Part shown: piece by piece, positions 7,285 to 15,409 of the stretch
Position numbering within the stretch: the stretch's first letter is position 1
Layout: each line of letters opens with the position of its first letter
Origin: SVEL01 sp045125245
GTDB lineage: Bacteria; Bacillota; Clostridia; Lachnospirales; Lachnospiraceae
Assembly: GCA_045125245.1 (NCBI GenBank)
Contig: JBGVNF010000079.1
Span: 1 to 64,000 of the forward strand
Direction of reading: 5' to 3'
Length of the DNA stretch: 64,000 nucleotides
Program-made: the position numbers and the translations under genes
Notes under the pieces: model-generated
The model's database searches: none
The model's input: only the letters and a program-made list of their open reading frames with translations
Told to the model about the DNA's origin: nothing

Positions 7285-7980
7285 TTAACCTACAAGCTTG
7301 TTAACATTTAACTTAACGCCAGGTCCCATTGTAGCTGTAAGAGTTACACTCTTAAGATACTGACCCTTTAAGCTTGATGGCTTAGCCTTAATAATAGCGT
7401 CCATAAGTGCATGGAAGTTGTCCGCTAACTTAGCTTCCTCAAATGAAGCCTTACCAATTGGCACGTGAATAATATTAGACTTATCAAGTCTGTACTCAAT
7501 CTTACCAGCCTTAATCTCTTCAACAGCCTTTGCAACGTCCATTGTAACTGTACCAGCCTTAGGGTTTGGCATTAAGCCCTTAGGTCCGAGTACACGTCCT
7601 AAACGACCAACAACACCCATCATGTCTGGTGTAGCAACTACAACGTCAAAATCAAACCAACCATCGTTCTGGATCTTTGGAATAAGCTCCTCACCACCAA
7701 CGAAATCTGCACCAGCGTTCTCAGCCTCTGTTAACTTATCTCCCTTAGCGAAAACTAAAACTCTTACAGTCTTACCTGTTCCGTGTGGAAGAACAACAGC
7801 ACCACGAATCTGCTGCTCAGCGTGACGTCCGTCACAACCTGTTCTGATATGAGCCTCGATTGTTTCATCAAATTTAGCAGTGGCAGTCTTCTTAATAAGC
7901 TCCATTGCTGTTTCTACATCATATAAAGTAGCCTTGTCTACTAACTTAGCTGCTTCAAGATACTTCTTACCTTTTTTCAT
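7285..7980 (-). CDS. rplA: Ribosomal protein uL1
   Basis: L1-stalk protein of the large subunit, involved in E-site tRNA release; in many bacteria it also represses its own operon. 231 residues, the normal length. Family landmarks include TAKFDETIEAHI near the N-terminus, the central Rossmann-like domain with GADFVGGEELI and GLMPNPKAGTV, and the C-terminal KGQYLKSVTLTATMGPG. ATG 7978-7980 follows TAGGAGG. It lies 78 bp downstream of rplK and is the last gene before the operon terminator. Confidence 0.97.
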   Translation of the reverse strand: MKKGKKYLEAAKLVDKATLYDVETAMELIKKTATAKFDETIEAHIRTGCDGRHAEQQIRGAVVLPHGTGKTVRVLVFAKGDKLTEAENAGADFVGGEELIPKIQNDGWFDFDVVVATPDMMGVVGRLGRVLGPKGLMPNPKAGTVTMDVAKAVEEIKAGKIEYRLDKSNIIHVPIGKASFEEAKLADNFHALMDAIIKAKPSSLKGQYLKSVTLTATMGPGVKLNVNKLVG

Positions 7981-8058
7981 TTAAATTAACCTCCTAGTGG
8001 TAATATCGGGATAGAGTGCTTTTCACTCACGCCTCCCACGTTATTGTTATCAATTATA

Positions 8059-8484
8059 TTAGTCTTCTACTACGATACCCATTGATCTAGCTGTACCAGC
8101 GATCATGCTTGTAGCTGCTTCGATTGAAGCTGCATTTAAATCAGGCATCTTTAATTCAGCGATCTTTCTAACTTCTTCCTTAGAAATCTTAGCTACCTTA
8201 TTCTTGTTAGGTACGCCTGATCCAGACTCGATCTTACAAGCCTTCTTTAATAATACAGCTGCTGGTGGAGTCTTTGTGATGAAGCTGAAGCTTCTATCAG
8301 AATAAACTGTGATAACAACTGGAATGATCATGCCCATCTGGCTCTCAGTTCTTGCATTGAATTCCTTTGTGAACTGAACAATGTTAACACCGTGCTGACC
8401 TAATGCAGGACCAACTGGTGGTGCTGGTGTAGCCTTACCGGCAGCGATCTGTAATTTAATGTATCCTTCTACTTTCTTTGCCAT
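8059..8484 (-). CDS. rplK: Ribosomal protein uL11
   Basis: Ribosomal GTPase-centre protein that binds the 1070 region of 23S rRNA, the site of thiostrepton action and of the stringent response sensor. 141 residues from ATG 8482-8484 (MAKKVEGYIKLQI), selected by the TAAGGAGG site 9 nt upstream; a longer in-frame start reads through non-conserved sequence. The proline-rich TPAPPVGPALGQHGVN hinge helix and C-terminal RNA-binding domain are intact. Two structured repeats fill the gap back to nusG. Confidence 0.97.
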   Translation of the reverse strand: MAKKVEGYIKLQIAAGKATPAPPVGPALGQHGVNIVQFTKEFNARTESQMGMIIPVVITVYSDRSFSFITKTPPAAVLLKKACKIESGSGVPNKNKVAKISKEEVRKIAELKMPDLNAASIEAATSMIAGTARSMGIVVED

Positions 8485-8560
8485 TTTAAATGACCTCCTT
8501 AAAAAATGTGGTATTATCGGAAGATTTACCATCCTCCCACGGCAGCGAGTATTTTATTAG

Positions 8561-8630
8561 GGGTCCTCGCTCTGTTTGGAGCCTCTGTTGGCTTCGCCAC
8601 TTCCTCCAAACTAACCCGCTCGGACTGTTC
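8561..8630 (-). repeat. Structured post-stop repeat, copy B
   Basis: Reads on the plus strand GGGTCCTCGCTC-TG-TTTGGAG-CCTCTG-TTGGCTTCGCCA-CTTC-CTCCAAA-CTAACCCGCTCGGACTGTTC. It has the same outer stem sequence as copies A and C, but the inner stem is TGGC/GCCA rather than TGATGC/GCATCA, so the stem sequence changes while pairing is kept. It lies in tandem with copy C between nusG and rplK. Confidence 0.75.
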
Positions 8631-8643
8631 ATAGCGTTGCAAG

Positions 8644-8708
8644 GGGTTCTCGCTCTCGCTCGAACTATTTGGAGCCTCTGCTGATGCTTCGCATCATTTC
8701 CTCCAAAT
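8644..8708 (-). repeat. Structured post-stop repeat, copy C (3'-truncated)
   Basis: GGTTCTCGCTC...TATTTGGAG-CCTCTG-[TGATGCTTCGCATCA]-TTTC-CTCCAAA, then the nusG stop codon within 3 bp. It lacks the CCGCTCGGACTG segment seen in A, B and D. The inner hairpin is identical to that of copy A. Confidence 0.7.
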
Positions 8709-9230
8709 TTAATAGTCCATCTTCTTAACTTCACTGAAGTTAATTTCTACTGGAGTTTCACGTCCAAACATGTCAACGTTAATAGTAACACACTGCTTAC
8801 CTTCGTTAACACTCTTAACAACACCGATTGTATCTTTCCATACACCGCTTGTTACTGCAACGTTATCTCCTACAGCAAAGTCGACTACAACCTTAGGTAC
8901 GTTAATACCAAGATTCTTCATCTCCTCTTCTGTTAAAGGAACTGGTTTTGATCCAGGTCCTACAAATCCTGTCACACCTCTGGTGTTACGAACAACGTAC
9001 CAAGTATCGTCATTCATAATCATATGAAGAAGAACATATCCCGGAAACATCTTTCTAGAAACCTGCTTCTTCACGCCATTTTTCATCTCAAATGCATCTT
9101 CCATAGGAACAGTGACTTCTAAAATCTGATCCTGAAGTTGTCTGTTTTCAATTGTCTTCTCGATATTTGCCTTTACCTTATTCTCATAGCCGGAATAAGT
9201 GTGGACAACGAACCAATTTGCTTCTGCCAT
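8709..9230 (-). CDS. nusG: Transcription elongation/antitermination factor NusG
   Basis: Elongation factor that binds RNA polymerase and links it to ribosomes or Rho. 173 residues: the NGN domain (about 1-110) has the typical WFVVHTYSGYENKVKANIE start and MFPGYVLL, and the KOW domain (about 120-173) has the VGDNVAVTSGVWKDTIG turn. It follows secE by 18 bp in the rpmG-secE-nusG-rplK-rplA operon. The stop codon abuts repeat copy C. Confidence 0.97.
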   Translation of the reverse strand: MAEANWFVVHTYSGYENKVKANIEKTIENRQLQDQILEVTVPMEDAFEMKNGVKKQVSRKMFPGYVLLHMIMNDDTWYVVRNTRGVTGFVGPGSKPVPLTEEEMKNLGINVPKVVVDFAVGDNVAVTSGVWKDTIGVVKSVNEGKQCVTINVDMFGRETPVEINFSEVKKMDY

Positions 9231-9248
9231 ATTATCACCCTTTACCTA

Positions 9249-9452
9249 TTAGAATAATCTGCCAAAGCCCATCTGTACAAGACGGTCAATAACTACGATA
9301 ACTGCACCTAAAACAACGGTAATGAGAACAACTGCTGTTGTCTGACGAGCAACTGATGCCTTTGTAGGCCAAATAATCTTCTTAAATTCAGACTTAAGAC
9401 CCTTGAACCAGCTCTTCTTTGGAGCTTTTTCGTTTGAAATAGCTTCGCTCAT
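9249..9452 (-). CDS. secE: Preprotein translocase subunit SecE
   Basis: Small membrane subunit of the SecYEG channel. 67 residues, the short single-span Gram-positive form: a basic amphipathic stretch (SWFKGLKSEFKKIIWPTK) precedes one transmembrane segment at about residues 36-58. ATG 9450-9452 follows TAGGAGG, which overlaps the rpmG stop region. Second gene of the operon. Confidence 0.95.
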   Translation of the reverse strand: MSEAISNEKAPKKSWFKGLKSEFKKIIWPTKASVARQTTAVVLITVVLGAVIVVIDRLVQMGFGRLF

Positions 9453-9467
9453 ACTGTCTTCCTCCTA

Positions 9468-9617
9468 TTACTTTGTTTCCTTGTGCATAGTGTGTGACTT
9501 ACAGAACTTACAGTACTTCTTAGTTTCCATTCTGTCCGGATGTGTCTTCTTTTCTTTTGTCATGTTGTAATTTCTCTGCTTACACTCTGTACATGCCAAT
9601 GTGATCTTTACGCGCAC
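9468..9617 (-). CDS. rpmG: Ribosomal protein bL33 (zinc-ribbon form)
   Basis: 49-residue ribosomal protein, read directly from the minus strand: VRVKITLACTECKQRNY...TKKYCKFCKSHTMHKETK. Two CxxC pairs (CTEC and CKFC) mark the zinc-binding C+ form, meaning growth depends on zinc unless a C- paralogue exists elsewhere. The start is a GTG (9615-9617) with GGAGGTGG 7 nt upstream. First gene of the operon, 15 bp before secE. Confidence 0.93.
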   Translation of the reverse strand: MRVKITLACTECKQRNYNMTKEKKTHPDRMETKKYCKFCKSHTMHKETK

Positions 9618-9713
9618 AGCTTCCACCTCCACTTGTATTTTTAGTTAGTTTGTGTCTTTTTCTTCGTCCAAAAAATTGGCGCAAAAAAAAAAGACTTCTT
9701 CCATTGCTACTAC

Positions 9714-9742
9714 AATATAACATAGGGTGCAAGGTAAGTCAA
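9714..9742 (-). promoter_or_regulatory. Promoter of rpmG-secE-nusG-rplK-rplA
   Basis: Minus-strand TTGACT (9737-9742), 17-bp spacer ending in TGT (extended -10), TATATT (9714-9719). About 97 bp upstream of the rpmG GTG. Confidence 0.8.
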
Positions 9743-9996
9743 GAAAATATTTTATAGATTCTAGTGACAAAAGTTCATAGAATAAAGCAATCCGTTGAAT
9801 CATAATTACTTACATAAGAGGAAAAGCAGTCGTGCTAGGGTACACAACTGCTTTTCATAGGAGTTTGGGAAGTTTATCTATATTTAGGAAATAATCTAAA
9901 TAAACGTAAAACGTATTGTTTTATCTAAAAGTATTATACCACAAATCTAAAAATATTCAAGCAAATTTAGAAATTTGGTTGTACGTTAATACTCAC
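9743..9996. other. Non-coding gap between rpmG promoter and the FliD-like gene
   Basis: AT-rich spacer. Its only clear structure is a perfect 10-bp inverted repeat GAAAAGCAGT (9821-9830 against 9847-9856), with TTTTC on the minus-strand 3' side; it may terminate the FliD-like gene, though the T run is short. No ORF of credible coding style. Confidence 0.5.
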
Positions 9997-11331
9997 TTAC
10001 ACTACTGTGCTAAACATCATCCCACTATACCTTGAAGTAACATAAGGATTAGGGTAATTCTTCGTAGGATGCGGATACGCTATAAGCTTCTTATCCACAT
10101 ACACCATAGGGTTAATGGATATGTTGTCAGCTCTTTTAACCATAGCATTCTTAAAGCTATTAAGTCTCTGAAGATTATCAGCCAAGGTCCCTTCATTTGC
10201 CGACTGAATGATAAGAGATTCTTCTATCTTAATGTGTCCATCCTTCTCAACAGTAAACCCTGCCGCATCCAACTCATTCTTATGAAGCTTTGCCATACCA
10301 GAAATATCTCTAAGCAATTTACCAGAATCATAGCTTCCATCAGATTTTTCCAAAGCCAAGTCAACCATAGAATTATAAACACCTATAAGCTCAGATACAT
10401 TTTCCATAATAGTATCAAAATCAGGCTTAATACCTACATTGGCAATATCATTCTCCGTCTGGCTTGCGCCATTAAGAGTAATCTCATACTTACCTTCCAC
10501 AGTAAATGTATTTGAAATAGTATCTTTTTCTATACCATTGATAGTAAAATGAGCATTCTGCGGATTAGCAGCGACATTATCAAGACCTAAATACTTTACC
10601 GCATCCTTTGTATCACTTTTCTTATCATGGGAAACTGTAAATATCACATCTCTGTATCCAACGGTTCCTGTGGCGTCAGATTCAAGTCTCATGGCAGTTT
10701 CATTATTATCATTAGATACTACTTCTGCATGAACACCTATATTAGAACGGTTAATAAGTCTTACAAGCTTATCCTGTATGCCTTTGTTCGTATCTTTATT
10801 CGTTACATTAAATTGGAACTCATATGCGTAATCACCTACCGCTACATCAAAAGAATACGCACCATTTTTAATATCCTTCTCCTCAGGATTCATAAACTTT
10901 CCTACATTCACCTGGGATGAAGCCAAATTCCTAACATGAATAGCAAGCTCTGGAACCTTCTCTTCTCCTTCCTCAAGCCTAGACAATTCATCCTCACCTA
11001 TATACTTAACAGAAGCGATTCGAGGATTAGTTGAAGAAGCCTTCTTCTTAGTGAAGCCAGCAATAGTACCATCCCTATCAGATAAAGATGCCGCTACATT
11101 CTTAATAGCTCTGGCAGTTTCCTTTAAATCAATGGCATACTTTTGAACCACCTCAGAATTCTCTATTTTATAAAGAGGCGACTTTCTGCTGGACTTAACC
11201 ATACTATTATATATATCTTTTAATTCACTTTTCTTGTGGGTATCATTCTTACTAACATGCTGGTTCGCATAAGTAGATAAATAATAATTGTAGACTGAAC
11301 TAATCATCTGAATCACCTCCTTGTCATTCAT
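9997..11331 (-). CDS. FliD-like flagellar cap/hook-associated protein
   Basis: 444-residue protein with the layout of the FliD middle and C-terminal regions. A basic helical N-terminal part (about 1-90) is followed by beta-rich cap domains (about 95-290, with GKFMNPEEKDI and YEITLNGASQTE) and a helical tail in which FDTIMENVSELIGVYNSMVDLA resembles the FliD C-terminal segment. It lacks the usual FliD N-terminal SGLVSGMDTD signature, so it is not an ordinary cap protein; a complete fliD is at 35129. ATG 11329-11331 follows AAGGAGG. It stands alone, away from the flagellar operon. A possible sigma-28 motif lies upstream (11556-11583). Role uncertain. Confidence 0.6.
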   Translation of the reverse strand: MNDKEVIQMISSVYNYYLSTYANQHVSKNDTHKKSELKDIYNSMVKSSRKSPLYKIENSEVVQKYAIDLKETARAIKNVAASLSDRDGTIAGFTKKKASSTNPRIASVKYIGEDELSRLEEGEEKVPELAIHVRNLASSQVNVGKFMNPEEKDIKNGAYSFDVAVGDYAYEFQFNVTNKDTNKGIQDKLVRLINRSNIGVHAEVVSNDNNETAMRLESDATGTVGYRDVIFTVSHDKKSDTKDAVKYLGLDNVAANPQNAHFTINGIEKDTISNTFTVEGKYEITLNGASQTENDIANVGIKPDFDTIMENVSELIGVYNSMVDLALEKSDGSYDSGKLLRDISGMAKLHKNELDAAGFTVEKDGHIKIEESLIIQSANEGTLADNLQRLNSFKNAMVKRADNISINPMVYVDKKLIAYPHPTKNYPNPYVTSRYSGMMFSTVV

Positions 11332-11555
11332 ATGTTACAAATAAATGTTAACGATGATGTATCACTTAATATAGAAGAAACACATTTATTTTTAAAAAGT
11401 TGTATAAAAATCCATTTTTACACTTATATTATATCACTTTAGAATAGGGATGTAAAGTATGGATTTTTTGTGAACAAATTCACATAATTCTATGTCACTT
11501 TAATGTTCCATAATTTGGGGTAATAAAAAAGATGATACTTTACATACCATCTTAT
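11332..11555. other. Leader region of the FliD-like gene
   Basis: About 220 bp of AT-rich DNA between the terminator of the XRE-type gene and the FliD-like gene. I see no ORF and no obvious sigma-A promoter. Confidence 0.4.
11525..11553 (-). terminator. Terminator after the small XRE-type gene
   Basis: Minus strand AAGATGGTATGTAAAGTATCATCTTTTTTATT: an imperfect stem with a T run. It is nearly the same sequence as the terminator at 11939-11971, suggesting the two neighbouring genes share a duplicated or transferred 3' end. Confidence 0.65.
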
Positions 11556-11583
11556 TTATCGGACTGTTAGTCAAAATTATTTA
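11556..11583 (-). promoter_or_regulatory. Possible sigma-28 promoter of the FliD-like gene
   Basis: Minus-strand TAAA (11580-11583), 16-bp spacer, TCCGATAA (11556-11563). The -10 equals that of the flgM promoter in this window. It overlaps the stop codon of the upstream gene and is about 225 bp from the FliD-like start, so it is only a candidate. Confidence 0.35.
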
Positions 11584-11922
11584 TGATGCTAATTTAAAAA
11601 ACTTTTTAAAAATTATAACATAATGTCTTTGCACGTCTCGCATGCAGTTTTCTTCTATATCATATATTTCTACCTCAATATCTTTCTTCACAAGGAAGTC
11701 TTCCATATGAACATTTACAAGTTCACTAAGCATAAATAAGTGATTAACTGATGGCAACATCACCCCCTTATACCAACGATATATAGGTTGTACACATGAT
11801 AAATGCAAATATTCCTGAATCATACGTGGTGTATATCCAGCCGAATCTAATATACATTTCATCTTATGACCAGTTGCTTGCATATCTATATTTCGGTATG
11901 TCAATCTATTACCCACTTCCAT
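11581..11922 (-). CDS. Small XRE-like DNA-binding protein
   Basis: 113 residues. The centre (about residues 34-75, SAGYTPRMIQEYLHLSCVQ-IYRWYKGVMLPS-NHLFMLSELVNVHMEDFLV) has the spacing of an XRE-type helix-turn-helix, with a recognition helix around CVQPIYRWYKG. ATG 11920-11922 follows GAAGGAG. It is flanked by two very similar hairpin terminators and lies beside an Rpn-family gene, which suggests a mobile or accessory neighbourhood. Target genes are not evident. Confidence 0.6.
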   Translation of the reverse strand: MEVGNRLTYRNIDMQATGHKMKCILDSAGYTPRMIQEYLHLSCVQPIYRWYKGVMLPSVNHLFMLSELVNVHMEDFLVKKDIEVEIYDIEENCMRDVQRHYVIIFKKFFKLAS

Positions 11923-11938
11923 ACATCATTCTCCTTCT

Positions 11939-11971
11939 AAAAAAGATGATACTTAACATATCATCTTTTTT
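11939..11971 (-). terminator. Terminator of the Rpn-family gene
   Basis: Perfect 13-bp stem AAAAAAGATGATA (11939-11951 against 11959-11971) ending in TTTTTT on the minus strand, 11 bp after the stop. Confidence 0.85.
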
Positions 11972-11982
11972 CAATCTTCATA

Positions 11983-12867
11983 CTACCAATATAATTTCAT
12001 ACTTTCTTCTGCTTCTTCACTAGTTAAAGAAAACTTTTTTTGAACTAACGCTAAAACATCATCCCAAGAATGCCCTAATTCTTTGCCTGTCTCTATAGTG
12101 CCTTTTGTATAACCTATCTCCATACCTTCATTTCTCGCCTGTTCGAAATCTTCAGCCCAAATTTCTTTCAATGCCTCGCACATATTCTTTGCCTCCTTGA
12201 ATCTCTCCTTATTTGCTCGTACAATTACATCCATCACTGCTTTATATAATTCCTCATGTTCATGCGCACCATATTCTTTAGATAATTCATCTATAATTTC
12301 TATATCATCCAAATCGTTTGTCAAAGATTTCAACCATAAATTTTCTTCTTTTGATAATTCTGACATAACTAATAGTTGCATAGGTATTATATCATTAGTT
12401 ATATAATATATCCCTTCATCTACTTTTTCAAGACCATAACATCTGATTTTTTCAAGATGCTCAATTAAATCTATCGGGTATTTTCTACTAGCAAAAGTTA
12501 TAGTAACATCAGTAATTTTAATACCATCTACTTTCTTAGTTTCCGATTTATAAAAGCAAGCATAACCATACACCTTATAAAAATCATCTATAGATAAATA
12601 ATCTGCAGGACTCTTATATTCCACAATATTATATTTCTTAAATATCCGACCTATATTCTTATGTATTGCATCTTCTGCAAGCTTCTTAATGATAAGAACA
12701 TCTATCCGCATAGGTTTCTTGCTAAGATTATGCTCACTTTCAAATATAAGATTGGCTGACTCACTTTCTAATTCTATCTGAATACCTGCATAAAAAGCAG
12801 GATGCCACTGAATACGATTTCCTTCTTCATCAACTCCTTGTTGGCATTTATTTAATTTTTCTTTCAT
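11983..12867 (-). CDS. Rpn-family PD-(D/E)XK nuclease/putative transposase
   Basis: 294-residue protein of the Rpn (recombination-promoting nuclease) type, common in multiple copies in Lachnospiraceae. The PD-(D/E)XK core is visible as MRIDVLII (Asp56) and IVEYKS (Glu83, Lys85). The C-terminal third is helical and acidic, with the usual family tail FEQARNEGMEIGYTKG...SWDDVLALVQKKFSLTSEEAEESM. In the E. coli family members, this nuclease promotes RecA-independent recombination. A single-gene unit with its own terminator; no terminal repeats or partner transposase are seen, so mobility is not shown. Confidence 0.75.
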   Translation of the reverse strand: MKEKLNKCQQGVDEEGNRIQWHPAFYAGIQIELESESANLIFESEHNLSKKPMRIDVLIIKKLAEDAIHKNIGRIFKKYNIVEYKSPADYLSIDDFYKVYGYACFYKSETKKVDGIKITDVTITFASRKYPIDLIEHLEKIRCYGLEKVDEGIYYITNDIIPMQLLVMSELSKEENLWLKSLTNDLDDIEIIDELSKEYGAHEHEELYKAVMDVIVRANKERFKEAKNMCEALKEIWAEDFEQARNEGMEIGYTKGTIETGKELGHSWDDVLALVQKKFSLTSEEAEESMKLYW

Positions 12868-12941
12868 GTAAAAATACCTCCTATCACATTCCTTTCACGT
12901 CTCATAATAAGAGGTTATCATATGTCAATACTTTTTTCATT

Positions 12942-12954
12942 GGACTGTTAGTCC
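12942..12954 (-). repeat. Short palindrome shared with 11561-11573
   Basis: GGACT-GTT-AGTCC overlaps the stop codon of rfbG (WTKV...DILD then TAA). Nearly the same string (GGACTGTTAGTC followed by AAAAT) occurs just after the stop of the small XRE-like gene at 11561-11578. Confidence 0.45.
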
Positions 12955-14021
12955 AAAATATCTATATATTCTTCTATCTGCTCATTCATACAAGAAACCA
13001 CTGCCTCTGTATCACCTGTCAAATAAACCTTAGTCCATTCCACAATTTTTTCCATATTGCATTCCATATTCCACTTAGGCATCCATCCAAATGTGAATTT
13101 AATCTTACTACAATCAAGCTTTAAGAAACCTGCTTCATGAGGACCACCATCATGCTTATTAATCCACTGTACATCTTCAGACATAATTTCCTTCCATTTA
13201 GTACAGAACAAATCAGCTAATCTGCCAGTCTCCCAGCAATCCTCATCCTTAGGTCCCACATTGTAACTTCCACACTTTGAATAATCGTCGTATTGTTCCA
13301 TAGCAACCATAAGATATGCCACCACAGGTTCTAACACATGCTGAAATGGCCTTATAGAATATGGATTTCTTATAATAATATCTTCCTTATTAATAGCAGC
13401 TCTAACACAATCAGGAATAATTCTATCTACAGCGAAATCACCACCACCTATAACATTACCTGCACGCATAGTCGATACAGCTACGCCCTTCTCATTTAAG
13501 AAAGAATTAATATAAGAAGAAGTAACTAATTCAGAACAAGATTTACTATTAGAATATGGGTCATAACCATTTAACTCATCAGTTTCTACATAGCCCTTAT
13601 CCTGCTCAATATTTTTATACACCTTGTCAGTCGTTACGTTAATAACAGACTTAACAGAAGAAGTATTTCGTACACACTCAAGAACATTAACCGTTCCCAT
13701 AACATTAGTTTCGTATGTGTATACTGGTGCTTTGTAGGATTCTCTAACGATAGGCTGGGCTGCCATATGAATAACTATCTCAGGTTTGACCTCATCAAAC
13801 ACTTCTTTAAGTCTATTTAAATCTCTTATATCACCTATATAGGAATCCATCTTCTTATCCAACCCACATAGGTCAAATAAATTCTCTGTTGTACCTGGCA
13901 ATAAAGCATATCCAGACACTTTAGCACCTAACCTAATAAGCACCATAGACATCCAGCTACCCTTAAAGCCTGTATGACCTGTTATTAAAACTTTTTTGTT
14001 TTTGTAAAAAGATAAATCCAT
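12948..14021 (-). CDS. rfbG: CDP-glucose 4,6-dehydratase
   Basis: Short-chain dehydrogenase-fold enzyme converting CDP-glucose to CDP-4-keto-6-deoxyglucose, the second step to 3,6-dideoxyhexoses. 357 residues, full length. The NAD-binding GHTGFKGSW motif is at about residues 15-23, the catalytic YSNSK is near 155, and TTDKVYKN and RAGNVIGGGDF are family signatures. Downstream partner of rfbH (33 bp) and functionally of rfbF (24547), whose product is its substrate. Last gene of the sugar operon. Confidence 0.92.
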   Translation of the reverse strand: MDLSFYKNKKVLITGHTGFKGSWMSMVLIRLGAKVSGYALLPGTTENLFDLCGLDKKMDSYIGDIRDLNRLKEVFDEVKPEIVIHMAAQPIVRESYKAPVYTYETNVMGTVNVLECVRNTSSVKSVINVTTDKVYKNIEQDKGYVETDELNGYDPYSNSKSCSELVTSSYINSFLNEKGVAVSTMRAGNVIGGGDFAVDRIIPDCVRAAINKEDIIIRNPYSIRPFQHVLEPVVAYLMVAMEQYDDYSKCGSYNVGPKDEDCWETGRLADLFCTKWKEIMSEDVQWINKHDGGPHEAGFLKLDCSKIKFTFGWMPKWNMECNMEKIVEWTKVYLTGDTEAVVSCMNEQIEEYIDILD

Positions 14022-14054
14022 AGCGCCTCCTTAAACCTTTTAAATAACTTCTTA

Positions 14055-15395
14055 CTATTTACGTGAAATACCTTCTATAATAGTAGCTGCCATATAATCT
14101 ATCATCTCATCTGTCATTCCCGGATACACACCTACCCAGAAAGTATCTTGCATAATTCTATCTGTGTTCGCAAGGTCGCCTACCACACGATATCCTGTTC
14201 CTGTCTTATGCATTTCATCAAAGCAAGGATGCTTAATAATATTTCCTGCAAATAACATTCTGGTCTGAACACCCTTTTCCTCAAGGAACTGAACCAATGC
14301 ATTTCTGTCTACGCCTTCCTTACAAGTTATCATAAATCCAAACCAGCTAGGTGTAGAATTCTCACAAGCCTCTGGCAATATAAGCTTATCCTCTGTTCCC
14401 TTCAATGCATTCTTTAATCTATCAAAATTATAGATTCTTCTCTCTACAAAACTTGGAAATTTATCAAGCTGAGCACATCCAACAGCAGCCTGCATATCTG
14501 TCGCCTTAAGGTTATATCCAAAATGAGAATAAACATATTTATGGTCATATCCCAAAGGAAGCTCACCATACTGCTTATCAAAACGATGCTTACACAAATT
14601 ATCCATACCCGATGGACATACACAATCTCTACCCCAATCTCTTAAGGAACGAACACACTTATGAAGCAATGGATTATTTGTATATACAGCACCGCCTTCG
14701 CCCATAGTCATATGATGTGGCGGATAAAAGCTCGAAGTTCCTATATCACCAACAGTTCCTGTAAAATATTCCTTACAATCTAAAGTATATTTAGATCCAA
14801 GGGCATCACAATTATCTTCCACAAGCCATAAATTATGCTTGTCACAAAAGCTCTTTACTTCTTTTAAGTCAAATGGATTACCTAAAGTATGAGCAATCAT
14901 GACCACCTTAGTCTTTTCGCTCAAAGCCTCCTCTAACTTAGTTGTATCTATGTTATACTGTGGAATAGTTACATCCACAAATACAGGAACCACACCATAC
15001 TGCACCGCAGGCGACACTGTAGTAGGAAATCCTGCTGCCACAGTAATCATCTCATCACCAGGCTTAACTCTCCTCTCTCCAAGCAGAGGTGAAGTAAGCG
15101 CCATAAATCCTAGTAAATTTGCAGAAGAACCCGAGTTAACTAAAGAACAGTACTTAACATTAAGATACTTAGCAAGCTTGTCCTCAAACTCATCAGTATA
15201 TCTACCAGAAGTTAACCAAAATTCCAATGCAGAATCTACTAGATTAACCATCTCGTCACTATCATACACACGAGATGCATATGGAATTCTATCACCTGTT
15301 TTATATTTCTTTTTATTGTGGTATGTATCACAATATTCCTTAACTAAAGAAAGAATCTCATCTCTAGCTTCGGTTTGAGTTTTGTTTTCGAACAT
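14055..15395 (-). CDS. rfbH: CDP-6-deoxyglucose 3-dehydratase (E1, RfbH/AscC type)
   Basis: PMP- and [2Fe-2S]-dependent enzyme removing the C3 hydroxyl of CDP-4-keto-6-deoxyglucose. 446 residues if ATG 15393-15395 (MFENK) is used: GGAGGG lies just before it, while the upstream ATG contains that site. The fold is that of aminotransferases, but the usual lysine is replaced by histidine in SSFYPPHHMTMGEGG, the hallmark of E1. The iron-sulphur ligands are present as EDNC...C-V-C-PSGMDNL-C, with the first spacing (61) slightly longer than in Yersinia. It needs a flavin/ferredoxin-type reductase (E3), which is not in this window. Confidence 0.92.
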   Translation of the reverse strand: MFENKTQTEARDEILSLVKEYCDTYHNKKKYKTGDRIPYASRVYDSDEMVNLVDSALEFWLTSGRYTDEFEDKLAKYLNVKYCSLVNSGSSANLLGFMALTSPLLGERRVKPGDEMITVAAGFPTTVSPAVQYGVVPVFVDVTIPQYNIDTTKLEEALSEKTKVVMIAHTLGNPFDLKEVKSFCDKHNLWLVEDNCDALGSKYTLDCKEYFTGTVGDIGTSSFYPPHHMTMGEGGAVYTNNPLLHKCVRSLRDWGRDCVCPSGMDNLCKHRFDKQYGELPLGYDHKYVYSHFGYNLKATDMQAAVGCAQLDKFPSFVERRIYNFDRLKNALKGTEDKLILPEACENSTPSWFGFMITCKEGVDRNALVQFLEEKGVQTRMLFAGNIIKHPCFDEMHKTGTGYRVVGDLANTDRIMQDTFWVGVYPGMTDEMIDYMAATIIEGISRK

Positions 15396-15409
15396 AAGTC
15401 CCTCCATTT

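Noticed and set aside
8486..8734. Minus-strand 82-residue frame between nusG and rplK
   Set aside because: It runs through the structured repeats and overlaps both gene ends; composition reflects the repeats, not a protein.
11983..12867. Rpn-family gene as a complete insertion sequence
   Set aside because: No terminal inverted repeats or target duplication found around it.
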